Below, in pieces: positions 17,122-25,529 of a DNA stretch of 64,000 nt. The notes beneath the pieces are model-generated. The model saw only the letters and a program-made list of their open reading frames with translations, was not told the origin of the DNA and made no database searches. The DNA comes from Paraburkholderia fungorum. GTDB taxonomy: Bacteria; Pseudomonadota; Gammaproteobacteria; Burkholderiales; Burkholderiaceae. Each line of letters begins with the position of its first letter. Within the stretch, counting starts at the first letter, position 1. Both the position numbers and the translations under genes were made by a program. The stretch is taken from assembly GCF_003610895.1 (NCBI RefSeq), contig NZ_MCAS01000002.1, forward strand, positions 1-64,000, given 5' to 3'.

Positions 17122-18501
17122 ATGACAACGCCGATCAGATCCGAAGCGCAGGCTTTTTCCGCTGCGCAATCCGGGGCGCAGCACAAAGCCGCCACACTCA
17201 ACGAGGCGCTCGCAGCCGCATCCGCAGCCTTCGCGGCGCGCAATCCGTTGAGCGCGCGCCAGTACGAACAGGCAGTGGAGGTCATGCCCGGCGGTAATAC
17301 CCGTTCGGTGCTGTTTTATGAGCCGTTTCCGCTCGCGATGGCGAAGGGCGAAGGCTGCCGCCTGTGGGATGCGGATGGTCACGAGTACCTCGATTTCATC
17401 GCTGAATTCAGCGCGGGGATCTATGGCCACTCGCACCCGCAGATTCGCCGCGCGATCGATGCCGCGTTAGACGGTGGCCTCAATCTGAGTGGGCATAATC
17501 TTCTCGAATCGCGGCTTGCAAAAGCGCTGTGCGAGCGCTTCGCTTCGCTCGAATCGGTGCGCTTCACCAACTCGGGCACCGAAGCCAACCTGATGATGCT
17601 GGCCGTGGCGAAGGCGTTCACGGGGCGCAGCAAGATCATTGTGTTTGTCGGCGGTTATCACGGCGGCGTGCTGACGTTTGGACGCGGACACAACGCCGTC
17701 AATGTGCCGCATGAGTTTCTGTACGCCGAGTACAACGATCTCGACAGCGTTCGTGGTTTGCTTGCCGCGAACCCTTCGGAGGTTGCAGCGATTCTCGTTG
17801 AACCGATGCAGGGCGCGTCGGGCTGCATCGTCGGCGAGCAGGACTTTCTTGCTGGCCTGCGTGAGCTGGCGACGGCGCAAGGCGTGCTCCTGCTGTTCGA
17901 CGAGGTGATGACATCGCGCCTCGCGCCTGGCGGGCTGCAATCCACGCTCGGCATCAAGCCCGATCTCACATCTCTCGGCAAATACATTGGCGGGGGCATG
18001 TCATTCGGCGCTTTCGGTGGCCGCGCGGACATCATGCAGCTTTTCGATCCGCGTAAGAGCCATGCGCTGCAACACGCGGGCACGTTCAACAACAACGTGA
18101 TGACGATGGCCGCCGGCTTCGCCGGACTCACGGAAATCTATACGCCCGAAGCAGCCCGCGCGCTGTCGGCGCGCGGCGAAGCGCTGCGAGAAGCGGTGAA
18201 TGCGCGCTTCCGCGCAGCCGGCGTGGCACTGCGTTTTATCGGCATTGGTTCGTTGATGAATCTGCAGATCACGGACAAGCCGGTGCGCTCCGTGCGCGAC
18301 ATCGATTCTTCGCTGAACGGCTTCAAGGATCTGTTTTTCTTTCATTTGATCGAGAACGGCATTTATCTTGCGCGACGGGGTTATGTCGTACTGAGCCTGC
18401 CGCTGACAGACGTGCAGACAGCGCGTTTCGAGGCTGTAGTGGCCGCCTTTATCGACCGTTATGCTTATCTGCTGCCACGCAGTCAGCACGCGGCAACGTA
18501 A
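17122..18501 (+). CDS. Class III PLP aminotransferase (glutamate-1-semialdehyde aminomutase-like)
   Basis: The 459-residue protein has the class III layout: VMPGGNTRSVLFYEPFP near the N-terminus (GSA-aminomutase-like), FTNSGTEANLMML (PLP phosphate site), LLFDEVMTSR (Asp to the pyridine nitrogen) and Lys287 in DLTSLGKYIGGGMSFGAFGG. These enzymes act on omega-amines, beta-amino acids or, in HemL, glutamate semialdehyde. The catabolic setting argues against haem synthesis. It has its own TetR-type operator and is followed 40 bp later by an amidase, so its substrate may be an amine or amino acid released by amide hydrolysis. Confidence 0.9.
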   Translation: MTTPIRSEAQAFSAAQSGAQHKAATLNEALAAASAAFAARNPLSARQYEQAVEVMPGGNTRSVLFYEPFPLAMAKGEGCRLWDADGHEYLDFIAEFSAGIYGHSHPQIRRAIDAALDGGLNLSGHNLLESRLAKALCERFASLESVRFTNSGTEANLMMLAVAKAFTGRSKIIVFVGGYHGGVLTFGRGHNAVNVPHEFLYAEYNDLDSVRGLLAANPSEVAAILVEPMQGASGCIVGEQDFLAGLRELATAQGVLLLFDEVMTSRLAPGGLQSTLGIKPDLTSLGKYIGGGMSFGAFGGRADIMQLFDPRKSHALQHAGTFNNNVMTMAAGFAGLTEIYTPEAARALSARGEALREAVNARFRAAGVALRFIGIGSLMNLQITDKPVRSVRDIDSSLNGFKDLFFFHLIENGIYLARRGYVVLSLPLTDVQTARFEAVVAAFIDRYAYLLPRSQHAAT

Positions 18502-18541
18502 GCTCAACCATCGGGATAGCGGTCTTTATTGGAGGGTAGCG

Positions 18542-20077
18542 ATGGTTGAGTCTGAAGAAATCGTCGGCTTGCCGGCGACGACCTTGCGACGATTGATCGG
18601 CAGCAGGCAGATTTCTCCGGTCGAACTTCTGGACGCGTGCATCGCGCGGATCGAAGCATTCGATCCGTTCGTCAATGCGATGGCCGCGACCGATTTCGAC
18701 GCGGCGCGCGCAGCGGCACGGACTGCGGAGATCGCGGTTATGCGTGGCGAACCACTGGGGCTGCTGCATGGTTTGCCGACCGGCGTGAAGGATCTCGAAG
18801 CCACGGCGGGGCTTTTGACCACCCAGGGCTCGCCGCTCTTTCGCGATGCCGTACCGCGGGAAGACAATCTGCTTGTCGCGCGCTTGCGCGCGGCAGGGGC
18901 GATCGTCGTCGGCAAGACGAACGTGCCGGAACTAGGGGCGGGCGCGAACACGCGTAATCCTGTGTGGGGCGCGACGGGCAATCCGTTCAACCCTAATCTG
19001 AATGCCGGCGGTTCGTCGGGAGGTTCCGCCGCCGCGCTCGCGTGCGACATGCTGCCGGTCTGCACAGGCTCGGACACGGGGGGCTCGCTGCGGATTCCTG
19101 CTGCAATGTGCGGCGTGGTCGGATTTCGTCCGTCGCCGGGGCTCGTTCCGAGTCCGCGCAAACTGCTCGGCTGGACGCCGATTTCAGTGGTCGGCCCGAT
19201 GGGGCGTACCGTCGCCGATGCGCGCCTGCAACTTGCGGCGACCGCCGGCCTCGATAGCGGCGATCCGCTCAGCTATCCGGTGCGAGCCGGCGGATTTCTT
19301 GCGTCCCGCGCGGTCGATTTGAGCACCTTGCGCGTCGGCTGGAGCGAAGACTTCGGCGTATGCGCGGTAGACGACGACATCAGGCGCACGTTTCGCGCGA
19401 AACTGGACGCAATAACGCCGCTGTTCGGCAGATGCGAAGAAATATCGGTGGACTTCGGAGACGCTCATCGCGCGTTCGACGTTATCCGCGCCGAGAGTTT
19501 CGTGGCCGGATTGCGCGCGGTCTACGAAACAGATCCCGCTTCGCTTGGACCCAATACGAGGGCGAACTACGAACTCGGCGCCGCGATGACGCTCGCCGAT
19601 GCCGCGTGGGCGCAGGGTGCCCAGACCGCGATCATGCGGCGGTTCCAGCAGCTGTACAGCGCGTACGACGTTATCCTTGCACCCACCACGCCGGTCTCGC
19701 CGTTCCCCTGGACGACGCTGTTCGCGAGCCGGGTTGGCTCAGAGCCGCAGGCCAATTACTACCGGTGGCTGGCGTTGACCTACGTCGTCACGTTGTGCAC
19801 GAATCCTGCCATCACGCTGCCTTGCGGTCTGGATGAAAACGGCATGCCGTTCGGCCTGCAGGTGATCGGGCCGTTCCGCCGTGACCGCCGGACGCTCGAT
19901 ATTGCTGAGGCGTTGGAGGAGGCATTCGCTTCGTCGCCGGTGTTGTGCCGTCCGCGTCCCGATCTGACGAGACTGGCAAATACGGCGATCGAGCCGGCGC
20001 TGAAGTCGATTGTGACGGCGCCGCCCGTGTTGACGGCTCAAGCAGGGGCTGGCAACGCGGGAACGTCGCTCGTGTAG
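18542..20077 (+). CDS. Amidase-signature family hydrolase
   Basis: A 511-residue amidase-signature enzyme with the Ser-cisSer-Lys triad: Lys83 in GLPTGVKDLEA, cis-Ser158/159 in NAGGSSGGSAAALA and nucleophile Ser182 in CTGSDTGGSLRIPA. Relatives hydrolyse small amides, nitrile-derived amides, aryl-acyl amides or Glu-tRNA; no gatB or gatC partner is nearby, so a catabolic amidase is likely. The ATG at 18542 has GGAGG five bases upstream. It is the last gene of the TetR-linked block and is probably transcribed with the aminotransferase. Confidence 0.92.
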   Translation: MVESEEIVGLPATTLRRLIGSRQISPVELLDACIARIEAFDPFVNAMAATDFDAARAAARTAEIAVMRGEPLGLLHGLPTGVKDLEATAGLLTTQGSPLFRDAVPREDNLLVARLRAAGAIVVGKTNVPELGAGANTRNPVWGATGNPFNPNLNAGGSSGGSAAALACDMLPVCTGSDTGGSLRIPAAMCGVVGFRPSPGLVPSPRKLLGWTPISVVGPMGRTVADARLQLAATAGLDSGDPLSYPVRAGGFLASRAVDLSTLRVGWSEDFGVCAVDDDIRRTFRAKLDAITPLFGRCEEISVDFGDAHRAFDVIRAESFVAGLRAVYETDPASLGPNTRANYELGAAMTLADAAWAQGAQTAIMRRFQQLYSAYDVILAPTTPVSPFPWTTLFASRVGSEPQANYYRWLALTYVVTLCTNPAITLPCGLDENGMPFGLQVIGPFRRDRRTLDIAEALEEAFASSPVLCRPRPDLTRLANTAIEPALKSIVTAPPVLTAQAGAGNAGTSLV

Positions 20078-20094
20078 AAAATCAGTGCATCAGG

Positions 20095-20124
20095 CGGCGG
20101 AACACGCCTTCATCAGTTCCGCCG
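20095..20124. terminator. Hairpin between convergent genes
   Basis: CGGCGGAA and TTCCGCCG form an 8-bp stem with a 14-nt loop between the convergent amidase and dehydrogenase genes. No strong T-tract follows on either strand, so it may be a weak or Rho-assisted bidirectional terminator. Confidence 0.4.
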
Positions 20125-20160
20125 GTTCTGGCTGGCGCCTGTGCGCCTTGTCTGTTCATC

Positions 20161-21111
20161 TCACGTCTGCGGTGTGTCCGCTGCGTCGCGCCGTGCGTTC
20201 AGAAGATCGCGGATAAGGCGATCGCGCGTGGCCTCGATGGACGCGACAGAACGGCTGCCGAGTTCCGCCTTCACACCGTCGACGACCTGTTGTATCAATG
20301 CGGGTGTCAGTGTCGGCGAACCCAGATCGCTCCACCAGACCTCCATCGGCGGCCCGAGGTGATCGAGCGTGTGCTGGATGCCACCTTCACCGCCTGAGAG
20401 ATGCAGGTTGACGAACGGCCCCATGACCGCCCAGCGCAGGCCTGGACCAAAGGCGATGGCGTCGTCGATGTCCGCAACGCTTGCCGCGCCAATCGACACG
20501 AGATGGAACGCTTCACGCCAGAGCGCCGCCTGCAGGCGGTTGGCGATATGACCTTGCAGTTCCTTGCGGGGATGGATCGGACGTTTGCCGATAGCGCGAT
20601 AGAACGCCATTGCGCGTTCAACGGATTCAGCCGACGTCCGCTCGCCGCCGATCACCTCGACGAGCGGAATCAGGTGTGGCGGATTGAACGGATGACCGAG
20701 CAGGACGCGTTCGGGATGCCGGCAGGCCGCCTGCACGCGGCTCATCAGGAGGCCGGACGAACTGGATGCGATCACGACCTCCGGCGCCACCGCTGCATCG
20801 ATGCGGCGTAACAGTTCGAGCTTCAGATCTTCGCGTTCGGGGCCGTTCTCCTGCACGAATCCGGCGCCGTGCAAGGCGTCTTCCAGATCGTCATGGAACG
20901 TCAGGTGCGAAATCGACGCGCCTGACGCAAGGCCGCTTTGCTCGAGCGTCGGCCAATGGCGTTCCACTGCCGCCATCAGACGCTCGCGTGCGCCCGGTGA
21001 AGGATCGGTGGCCGACACCTTCAGGCCTTGCGCGAGAAAGTAAGCGGCCCAGCTTGCGCCGATCACGCCCGTCCCGACGACGGCGACCTGCTTGATATGT
21101 GTTGACGTCAT
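20161..21111 (-). CDS. 3-hydroxyacid dehydrogenase, carnitine 3-dehydrogenase (CdhA)-like
   Basis: This 316-residue NAD-dependent enzyme has a Rossmann VVGTGVIGASWA motif and the family catalytic segment HPERVLLGHPFNPPHLIPLVEV (His140). IDDAIAFGPGLRWAVMGPF in the C-terminal domain matches carnitine 3-dehydrogenase and lambda-crystallin-type dehydrogenases. It would oxidise a 3-hydroxy acid to the 3-keto acid. Downstream of a BKACE gene and a hotdog thioesterase it completes the cdhC-cdhA-cdhB set known for carnitine catabolism in Pseudomonas. Carnitine is the leading candidate, but a related 3-hydroxy acid cannot be excluded. Confidence 0.85.
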   Translation of the reverse strand: MTSTHIKQVAVVGTGVIGASWAAYFLAQGLKVSATDPSPGARERLMAAVERHWPTLEQSGLASGASISHLTFHDDLEDALHGAGFVQENGPEREDLKLELLRRIDAAVAPEVVIASSSSGLLMSRVQAACRHPERVLLGHPFNPPHLIPLVEVIGGERTSAESVERAMAFYRAIGKRPIHPRKELQGHIANRLQAALWREAFHLVSIGAASVADIDDAIAFGPGLRWAVMGPFVNLHLSGGEGGIQHTLDHLGPPMEVWWSDLGSPTLTPALIQQVVDGVKAELGSRSVASIEATRDRLIRDLLNARRDAADTPQT

Positions 21112-21158
21112 GCGGAACGCCTCGTACGTGAAAAGACGGGTTGCTCAGGAGATAGTTG

Positions 21159-22082
21159 TCACGCGACCGAGAAATGCGGACGCACGGATGTATCGGTGCG
21201 CGGCAATCCCATCATCTGCCGTGCTTCCGCAGGGGTGGCAATTTCGTAGTCCATCTCGCGCAGGATACGCACGGTACGCTCGACCAGTTCGACATTCCGC
21301 GCGAGTTGGCCATGGCGGTAGTACAGGTTGTCCTCGAGACCCACGCGGATGATCTGGCCGCCGAGCAACAGCGAATTCACGCTTGCGGGCAATTGCGCCG
21401 GGCCGATGCCGCTCACACAGAAGATGCTGTCCTTCGGAAGCAGATCGACCATGTACTGCAGCGAGCGCGGGTTGTATGGCATCGCGTTCTGGAAGCCGCG
21501 ATGCGCGTTCATCACCATGTTGATCACGTACGGCGGCTCGTCCAGTCCCAGTTCGATGAGCGACGTCACGTCCTGCACGATATGCGTCGGGCTGAAGACT
21601 TCCCATTCGGGCTTGATGCCGCGCTTCTTCATTTCTTCCGCGAGATACCGGCAGCGCGACGGTGACGTGTTGAGCAGAACTTCCTTGCCGCCGAAACTCG
21701 CGACAAAGGTGCAGGCATCGAGTGTGCACATTTCGGCACCGGCTTCCATGCCTTTGAGGCGTTCTTCCCAGACCGTGTCCCACATACCGCCTTCGATCGG
21801 CTGGATCATGTCGCCGTGCACACCGCCGCCCGTCGAATTGTTGATGACGATGTCGCATTTCGCACGGATCTGCTCGTTGATGCTGCGATAGATATCCGCG
21901 TTGCAGGTGGCCTGCTCGTTTGGCAAACGTGCATGAACCGCGACGACACTTGCGCCTGCGTTGTAGCAATCGTAGACATCGCGGGCGATTTCGTGAGGCT
22001 GGGTCGGCAGATGCGGATTTTGCTCCTTGAATGCCATGCCGCCCGTCGGGGCAACCAGCACGATGACTTTGTTCGTGGCCAT
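21159..22082 (-). CDS. BKACE-family beta-keto acid cleavage enzyme (3-dehydrocarnitine cleavage-like)
   Basis: The 307-residue TIM-barrel enzyme of the beta-keto acid cleavage family (DUF849, founder Kce) shows APTGGMAFKEQNPHLP, ASVVAVHARLP (metal-binding His-x-His region is partly kept), NNSTGGGVHGD and INMVMNAHRG. Such enzymes condense a beta-keto acid with acetyl-CoA to give acetoacetate plus a new CoA ester, for example betainyl-CoA from 3-dehydrocarnitine. The ATG at 22082 has GGAG upstream. Its neighbours supply the keto acid (dehydrogenase) and hydrolyse the CoA product (thioesterase). Confidence 0.87.
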   Translation of the reverse strand: MATNKVIVLVAPTGGMAFKEQNPHLPTQPHEIARDVYDCYNAGASVVAVHARLPNEQATCNADIYRSINEQIRAKCDIVINNSTGGGVHGDMIQPIEGGMWDTVWEERLKGMEAGAEMCTLDACTFVASFGGKEVLLNTSPSRCRYLAEEMKKRGIKPEWEVFSPTHIVQDVTSLIELGLDEPPYVINMVMNAHRGFQNAMPYNPRSLQYMVDLLPKDSIFCVSGIGPAQLPASVNSLLLGGQIIRVGLEDNLYYRHGQLARNVELVERTVRILREMDYEIATPAEARQMMGLPRTDTSVRPHFSVA

Positions 22083-22176
22083 GAGAAGTCTCCAGAAATT
22101 GGTTTGAATCAGCTTTGGGGCAATACCTGATGCCGCGTACGCACCGGATGAAACATCAGGGATGTACGGCAACGGC

Positions 22177-22617
22177 TTACGGATTGACGACCTGTTCATC
22201 GATGACGAAGTTTTCGATCCGCCTGCGCAGATCGGGTGGAATCGGAATCGCCTCGCGGCTTTCAAGCGAGAACAGCACGATCACCTGTTCGATGCGCACG
22301 CGTACCGATTCGCCGGCATAGGCGCAAAGCGAGAGGGCGATGGAGCTTCTGCCGGTCTTGCGCACGGCGAGGCGCAGCGCAAGCGTCTCGCCGATCCTGC
22401 TCGATGCGATGAAGTCGCATTCGATTCGCACGGTAGGCACGCCGAGCCGCTGTTTCGCGATGAAGTCGCCGTAGTCGATGCCTAGTCCCTCGCCGAACCA
22501 GTCTTCGATCAATTCGTGAAACAGCACAAAGTATTGGGGGTAGAAGACGATTCCCGCTGGATCGCAATGCTGGAAGCGGATCAGCTTGCGGGATTCGAAT
22601 TCCCGTCCGGTTTGCAT
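22177..22617 (-). CDS. Hotdog acyl-CoA thioesterase (4HBT/YbgC type, CdhB-like)
   Basis: A 146-residue single-domain hotdog protein. RFQHCDPAGIVFYPQYF contains the 4-hydroxybenzoyl-CoA thioesterase signature with the catalytic Asp. In carnitine operons the equivalent enzyme hydrolyses betainyl-CoA to glycine betaine; in some bacteria it is fused to the dehydrogenase, here it is separate. It lies 12 bp downstream of the transporter gene and 94 bp upstream of the BKACE gene, on the same strand. Confidence 0.87.
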   Translation of the reverse strand: MQTGREFESRKLIRFQHCDPAGIVFYPQYFVLFHELIEDWFGEGLGIDYGDFIAKQRLGVPTVRIECDFIASSRIGETLALRLAVRKTGRSSIALSLCAYAGESVRVRIEQVIVLFSLESREAIPIPPDLRRRIENFVIDEQVVNP

Positions 22618-22629
22618 GTGGAAGCTCCG

Positions 22630-24021
22630 TTATCGGGTGGTCGCGCTTTTGCCGTGCGGCGCAGCAGCAGCGTTTGGACTCATGCCGACGCGTACTGCGC
22701 GGGCGGAAAGCCCTACCAGGCATGTCACCGCACCGAGCACCAGCACGGCGCTCATGACGTACAGGCCGTTATGAAGGTTGCCGGTCACTGTCTTGACGAA
22801 GCCAATGAGCGTCGGGCTGATCAGTCCGCCCAGAACGCCGAGCGAACTGACGACAGCGATACCCGGCGCGAGGGCCTTGCCCGACAGATAGGTCGGCGGG
22901 ACGGCCCAGAACACGGCACCGGCGCCGAACACGAAGAATGCCGACACGCACAGCAGCGCAAGCGAGACCGCCAGCGAAGCGCCGGTCAGCGTGGTGGCAG
23001 CAAGCGCGCACGCGCCCAGCACGTAGGCCAGCGCAAGATGCCAGCGGCGCTCGCGACGCCGGTCGGAGCTCCATGGCAACAGCAGCATGCCGGCCGCGCC
23101 AAACGCATACGGGAGCATCGAGTACCAGCCGATATGTCCGATCTGCTGCACGCCCAGCGCCTTGATCATGGTCGGTAGCCAGAAGCTGAACGTGTAAGCG
23201 CCGCATGCTGCGCTGAAGTAGATCAGCGCGATCGCGTAGATGCGTGGATCGATGAACGCGTCGCGCAGCCTGCCGTGACCGGCATCCTGCGCCTCGTCTG
23301 CGGCCATGGCCGACAGCACCACGTTCTTTTCGTGTGTGTCGAGCCATTTGGCGTCGCCGGGCCGGTTGGCGAGCATCGCATAGCAGAGCACACCCAGCGC
23401 GACCGTGGGCAGACCTTCGAGCAGGAAACACCACTGCCATCCGCCCAGCGATGCGACGCCGTCGAGGTTCGACATGATCCAGCCGGAGAGCGGACCGCCC
23501 AGCACGCCGGCAATCGGCATCGCGAACAGGAACTGCCCCGTCACGCGAGCGCGGCGAGCGCTCGGATACCACCAGGTGAGGTACAGAATGATGCCGGGGA
23601 AGAAACCTGCCTCGAAAGCACCGAGCAGAAACCGCAGCACGTAGAACTGCAAGGGCGTCGAGACGAACATCGTCGCTGCGGAAGCCAGCCCCCAGAGCAC
23701 CATGATGCGAAGAAACGTCAGGCGCGCGCCGATTCTTTCGAACAACAGGTTGCTCGGCACTTCGAGCAGCAGATAGCTGATGAAGAAAACCCCTGCACCG
23801 AAGCCGTAAACCGCATCGGAGAAGCCGAGCGCCTGCTTCATCTGAAGCTGTGCGTAGCCGATGTTGATACGGTCGAGAAAAGCAAATAGATACGCGACAA
23901 AAATAATCGGCACGAGCCGGCGCGTGATTTTCCGATAGACGCGATCCTCTTCGAGCGCACTCGCCGCCGGCGTGGCGCGCGATTGATTACCACCGGACAA
24001 AGCGGGGTTGCCGGTCGTCAT
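22630..24021 (-). CDS. ACS-family MFS transporter (anion/cation symporter type)
   Basis: The 463-residue protein opens with RKITRRLVPIIFVAYLFAFLDRINIGYAQLQM, the strong ACS-family signature (GarP/phthalate-permease relatives). It has 12 predicted helices and SYLLLEVPSNLLFERIGAR in loop 2-3. ACS carriers import organic anions with protons. As first gene of the dehydrogenase/BKACE/thioesterase transcript it is the likely importer of the substrate. The ATG at 24021 is preceded by a GAGGGG-type ribosome site; codons further upstream are not protein-like. Confidence 0.9.
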   Translation of the reverse strand: MTTGNPALSGGNQSRATPAASALEEDRVYRKITRRLVPIIFVAYLFAFLDRINIGYAQLQMKQALGFSDAVYGFGAGVFFISYLLLEVPSNLLFERIGARLTFLRIMVLWGLASAATMFVSTPLQFYVLRFLLGAFEAGFFPGIILYLTWWYPSARRARVTGQFLFAMPIAGVLGGPLSGWIMSNLDGVASLGGWQWCFLLEGLPTVALGVLCYAMLANRPGDAKWLDTHEKNVVLSAMAADEAQDAGHGRLRDAFIDPRIYAIALIYFSAACGAYTFSFWLPTMIKALGVQQIGHIGWYSMLPYAFGAAGMLLLPWSSDRRRERRWHLALAYVLGACALAATTLTGASLAVSLALLCVSAFFVFGAGAVFWAVPPTYLSGKALAPGIAVVSSLGVLGGLISPTLIGFVKTVTGNLHNGLYVMSAVLVLGAVTCLVGLSARAVRVGMSPNAAAAPHGKSATTR

Positions 24022-24289
24022 CGTGAGCCCCTCGAGCGGGGTTGGGCGCGCGGCGCGCCGCTTTGTGCGCCGTGCGGCAGCCGTTCGCTGCCTCCGCGTG
24101 CGGCTGGGTGATCCTGATACATGGTGTCTCCTGCCTATCTTCGCCGCGGCGGTGGCGATCTGGAAACGATCAGCTGCCAGGCGAGCAGTTTCTGGGCGCA
24201 CGGCCGGAGCGCAAGGTTTCCGGGAATGCGTTGTTGTGCATGCCAGTCTGTCGCGGCGACGCGAATCCGTCCATAAAGCGGGTTTTGTG

Positions 24290-24316
24290 CGGTGTATCGG
24301 TTTTACCGATACACCG
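24290..24316. promoter_or_regulatory. Perfect 12-bp inverted repeat, LysR-type T-N11-A box
   Basis: CGGTGTATCGGT and ACCGATACACCG are perfect arms around TTT in the 354-bp gap between the transporter start (24021) and the LysR stop (24376). The dyad contains a T-N11-A arrangement (ATCGG...CCGAT). It has no T-tract on the minus strand, so an operator for the upstream LysR protein fits better than a terminator, although both remain possible. Nothing else of note is seen in the gap. Confidence 0.5.
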
Positions 24317-24375
24317 GATGCCGGGTGCGCAGAGGGAGGTGGCCAGGCAGGCCCTGGCCGGTGCTTTCGCGCGAT

Positions 24376-25296
24376 TTAGCCAGCGACGCCGGTACCCGCC
24401 GGCGATTCAAGGAAGAGTTCAGTCAGCGTGGAGCGCATCCAGCGATGCGCCGAATCCTGATGAAACTGTTCGTGCCAGTGCTGTTTGATCTGGTAAGTCG
24501 GCACGTCGAACGGCAGGTCGAAGGCGCGGGTTGTGCCGTCGCGTTCGAGCATGTCGGCAAAATGCCGCGGCACGGTAGCGACCAGATCGGTTTGGGCCAC
24601 GATGTTGGCGAGGCCGAGATAGCTCGGCACTTCGAGCACCACGTTACGCTCCAGCGACTTCTGTCGCAGCGTGCGGTCGATCACCGAATGCCCGGTGCCG
24701 GAGGTCGTGACGACGACATGCCCTTCGCCAAGGAATGCGTCGAGCGACGGTTCGCGCGCGAGACGCGGATGACCGGGTGCGGCGATGCCGACGTAATGCT
24801 GATTGAAGAGTTTCTGCTGGTAAAAGCCGGCATCGAGTTGCGGCATGAAACCGACTGCCAGATCGGTCTCGCCGGTTTCCAGCAGTCCGGCAGTGTCCTC
24901 GTCGATATGAATCACGCGGATGCGTACGCCGGGCGCGACCGTGCGCAGCCGGTTCAGCAGCGCGGGCAGCAATACGATCTGGCTGAGGTCGCTCATCGCC
25001 AGCCGGAAGACCCGCTTTGCGGTCAGGGGATCGAAGCTTTGACGCAGTTTCGACAGCGCGTCGAACGATGCGAGCAGGACCACCGCTTGCCGGTGCAGTT
25101 CATTGGCGAAGCCGGTCGCCTCCAGTCCTTGCGACGCACGCACGAACAGCGGGTCCTGATAGTGATCACGAAGCCGCGCGAGATTGGACGACACGGTCGG
25201 CTGTGAAAGCCCGAGATTCAGGGCGGCCAGGGAGACGCTTCGCGTCGCATGGATCTCGGCGAAAATCTGCAGGAGCCTAACGTCGATGTCGGTCAT
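24376..25296 (-). CDS. LysR-family transcriptional regulator
   Basis: A 306-residue LysR protein of the NodD/LeuO-like branch (MTDIDVRLLQIFAEIHATRSVSLAALNLGLSQ...LRDHYQDPLFVR), with an effector domain from about 90. The ATG at 25296 places the start directly at this conserved N-terminus; an upstream ATG at 25323 adds nine basic residues. It is co-oriented with and upstream of the carnitine-type operon and is its probable regulator. The dyad at 24290-24316 lies between the two. Confidence 0.9.
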   Translation of the reverse strand: MTDIDVRLLQIFAEIHATRSVSLAALNLGLSQPTVSSNLARLRDHYQDPLFVRASQGLEATGFANELHRQAVVLLASFDALSKLRQSFDPLTAKRVFRLAMSDLSQIVLLPALLNRLRTVAPGVRIRVIHIDEDTAGLLETGETDLAVGFMPQLDAGFYQQKLFNQHYVGIAAPGHPRLAREPSLDAFLGEGHVVVTTSGTGHSVIDRTLRQKSLERNVVLEVPSYLGLANIVAQTDLVATVPRHFADMLERDGTTRAFDLPFDVPTYQIKQHWHEQFHQDSAHRWMRSTLTELFLESPAGTGVAG

Positions 25297-25529
25297 CAAT
25301 GCTCTTTTCCGTTTGAAAGCCACCGACCAGCCGGCACTCGAACTGTGCGAGCAACTCGCACGTCACCGTATGGCAGGCGAACGGATGATGCTAGCCCAGC
25401 GCCAGCACGCCTGGCCGGGGCGCCCCCTCGCAGTGACGATTCGAGGCGCGCGCTGCCCAATACGATACCGCATCAATGCATCTACCGGTATCAGCCTGTC
25501 CTGGAGCGAGCGCGGCCGCAAGGAACGGC

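Noticed and set aside
17122..18501. Glutamate-1-semialdehyde aminomutase (hemL)
   Set aside because: Although GSAM-like, it is TetR-linked and followed by an amidase, so a catabolic aminotransferase is more likely.
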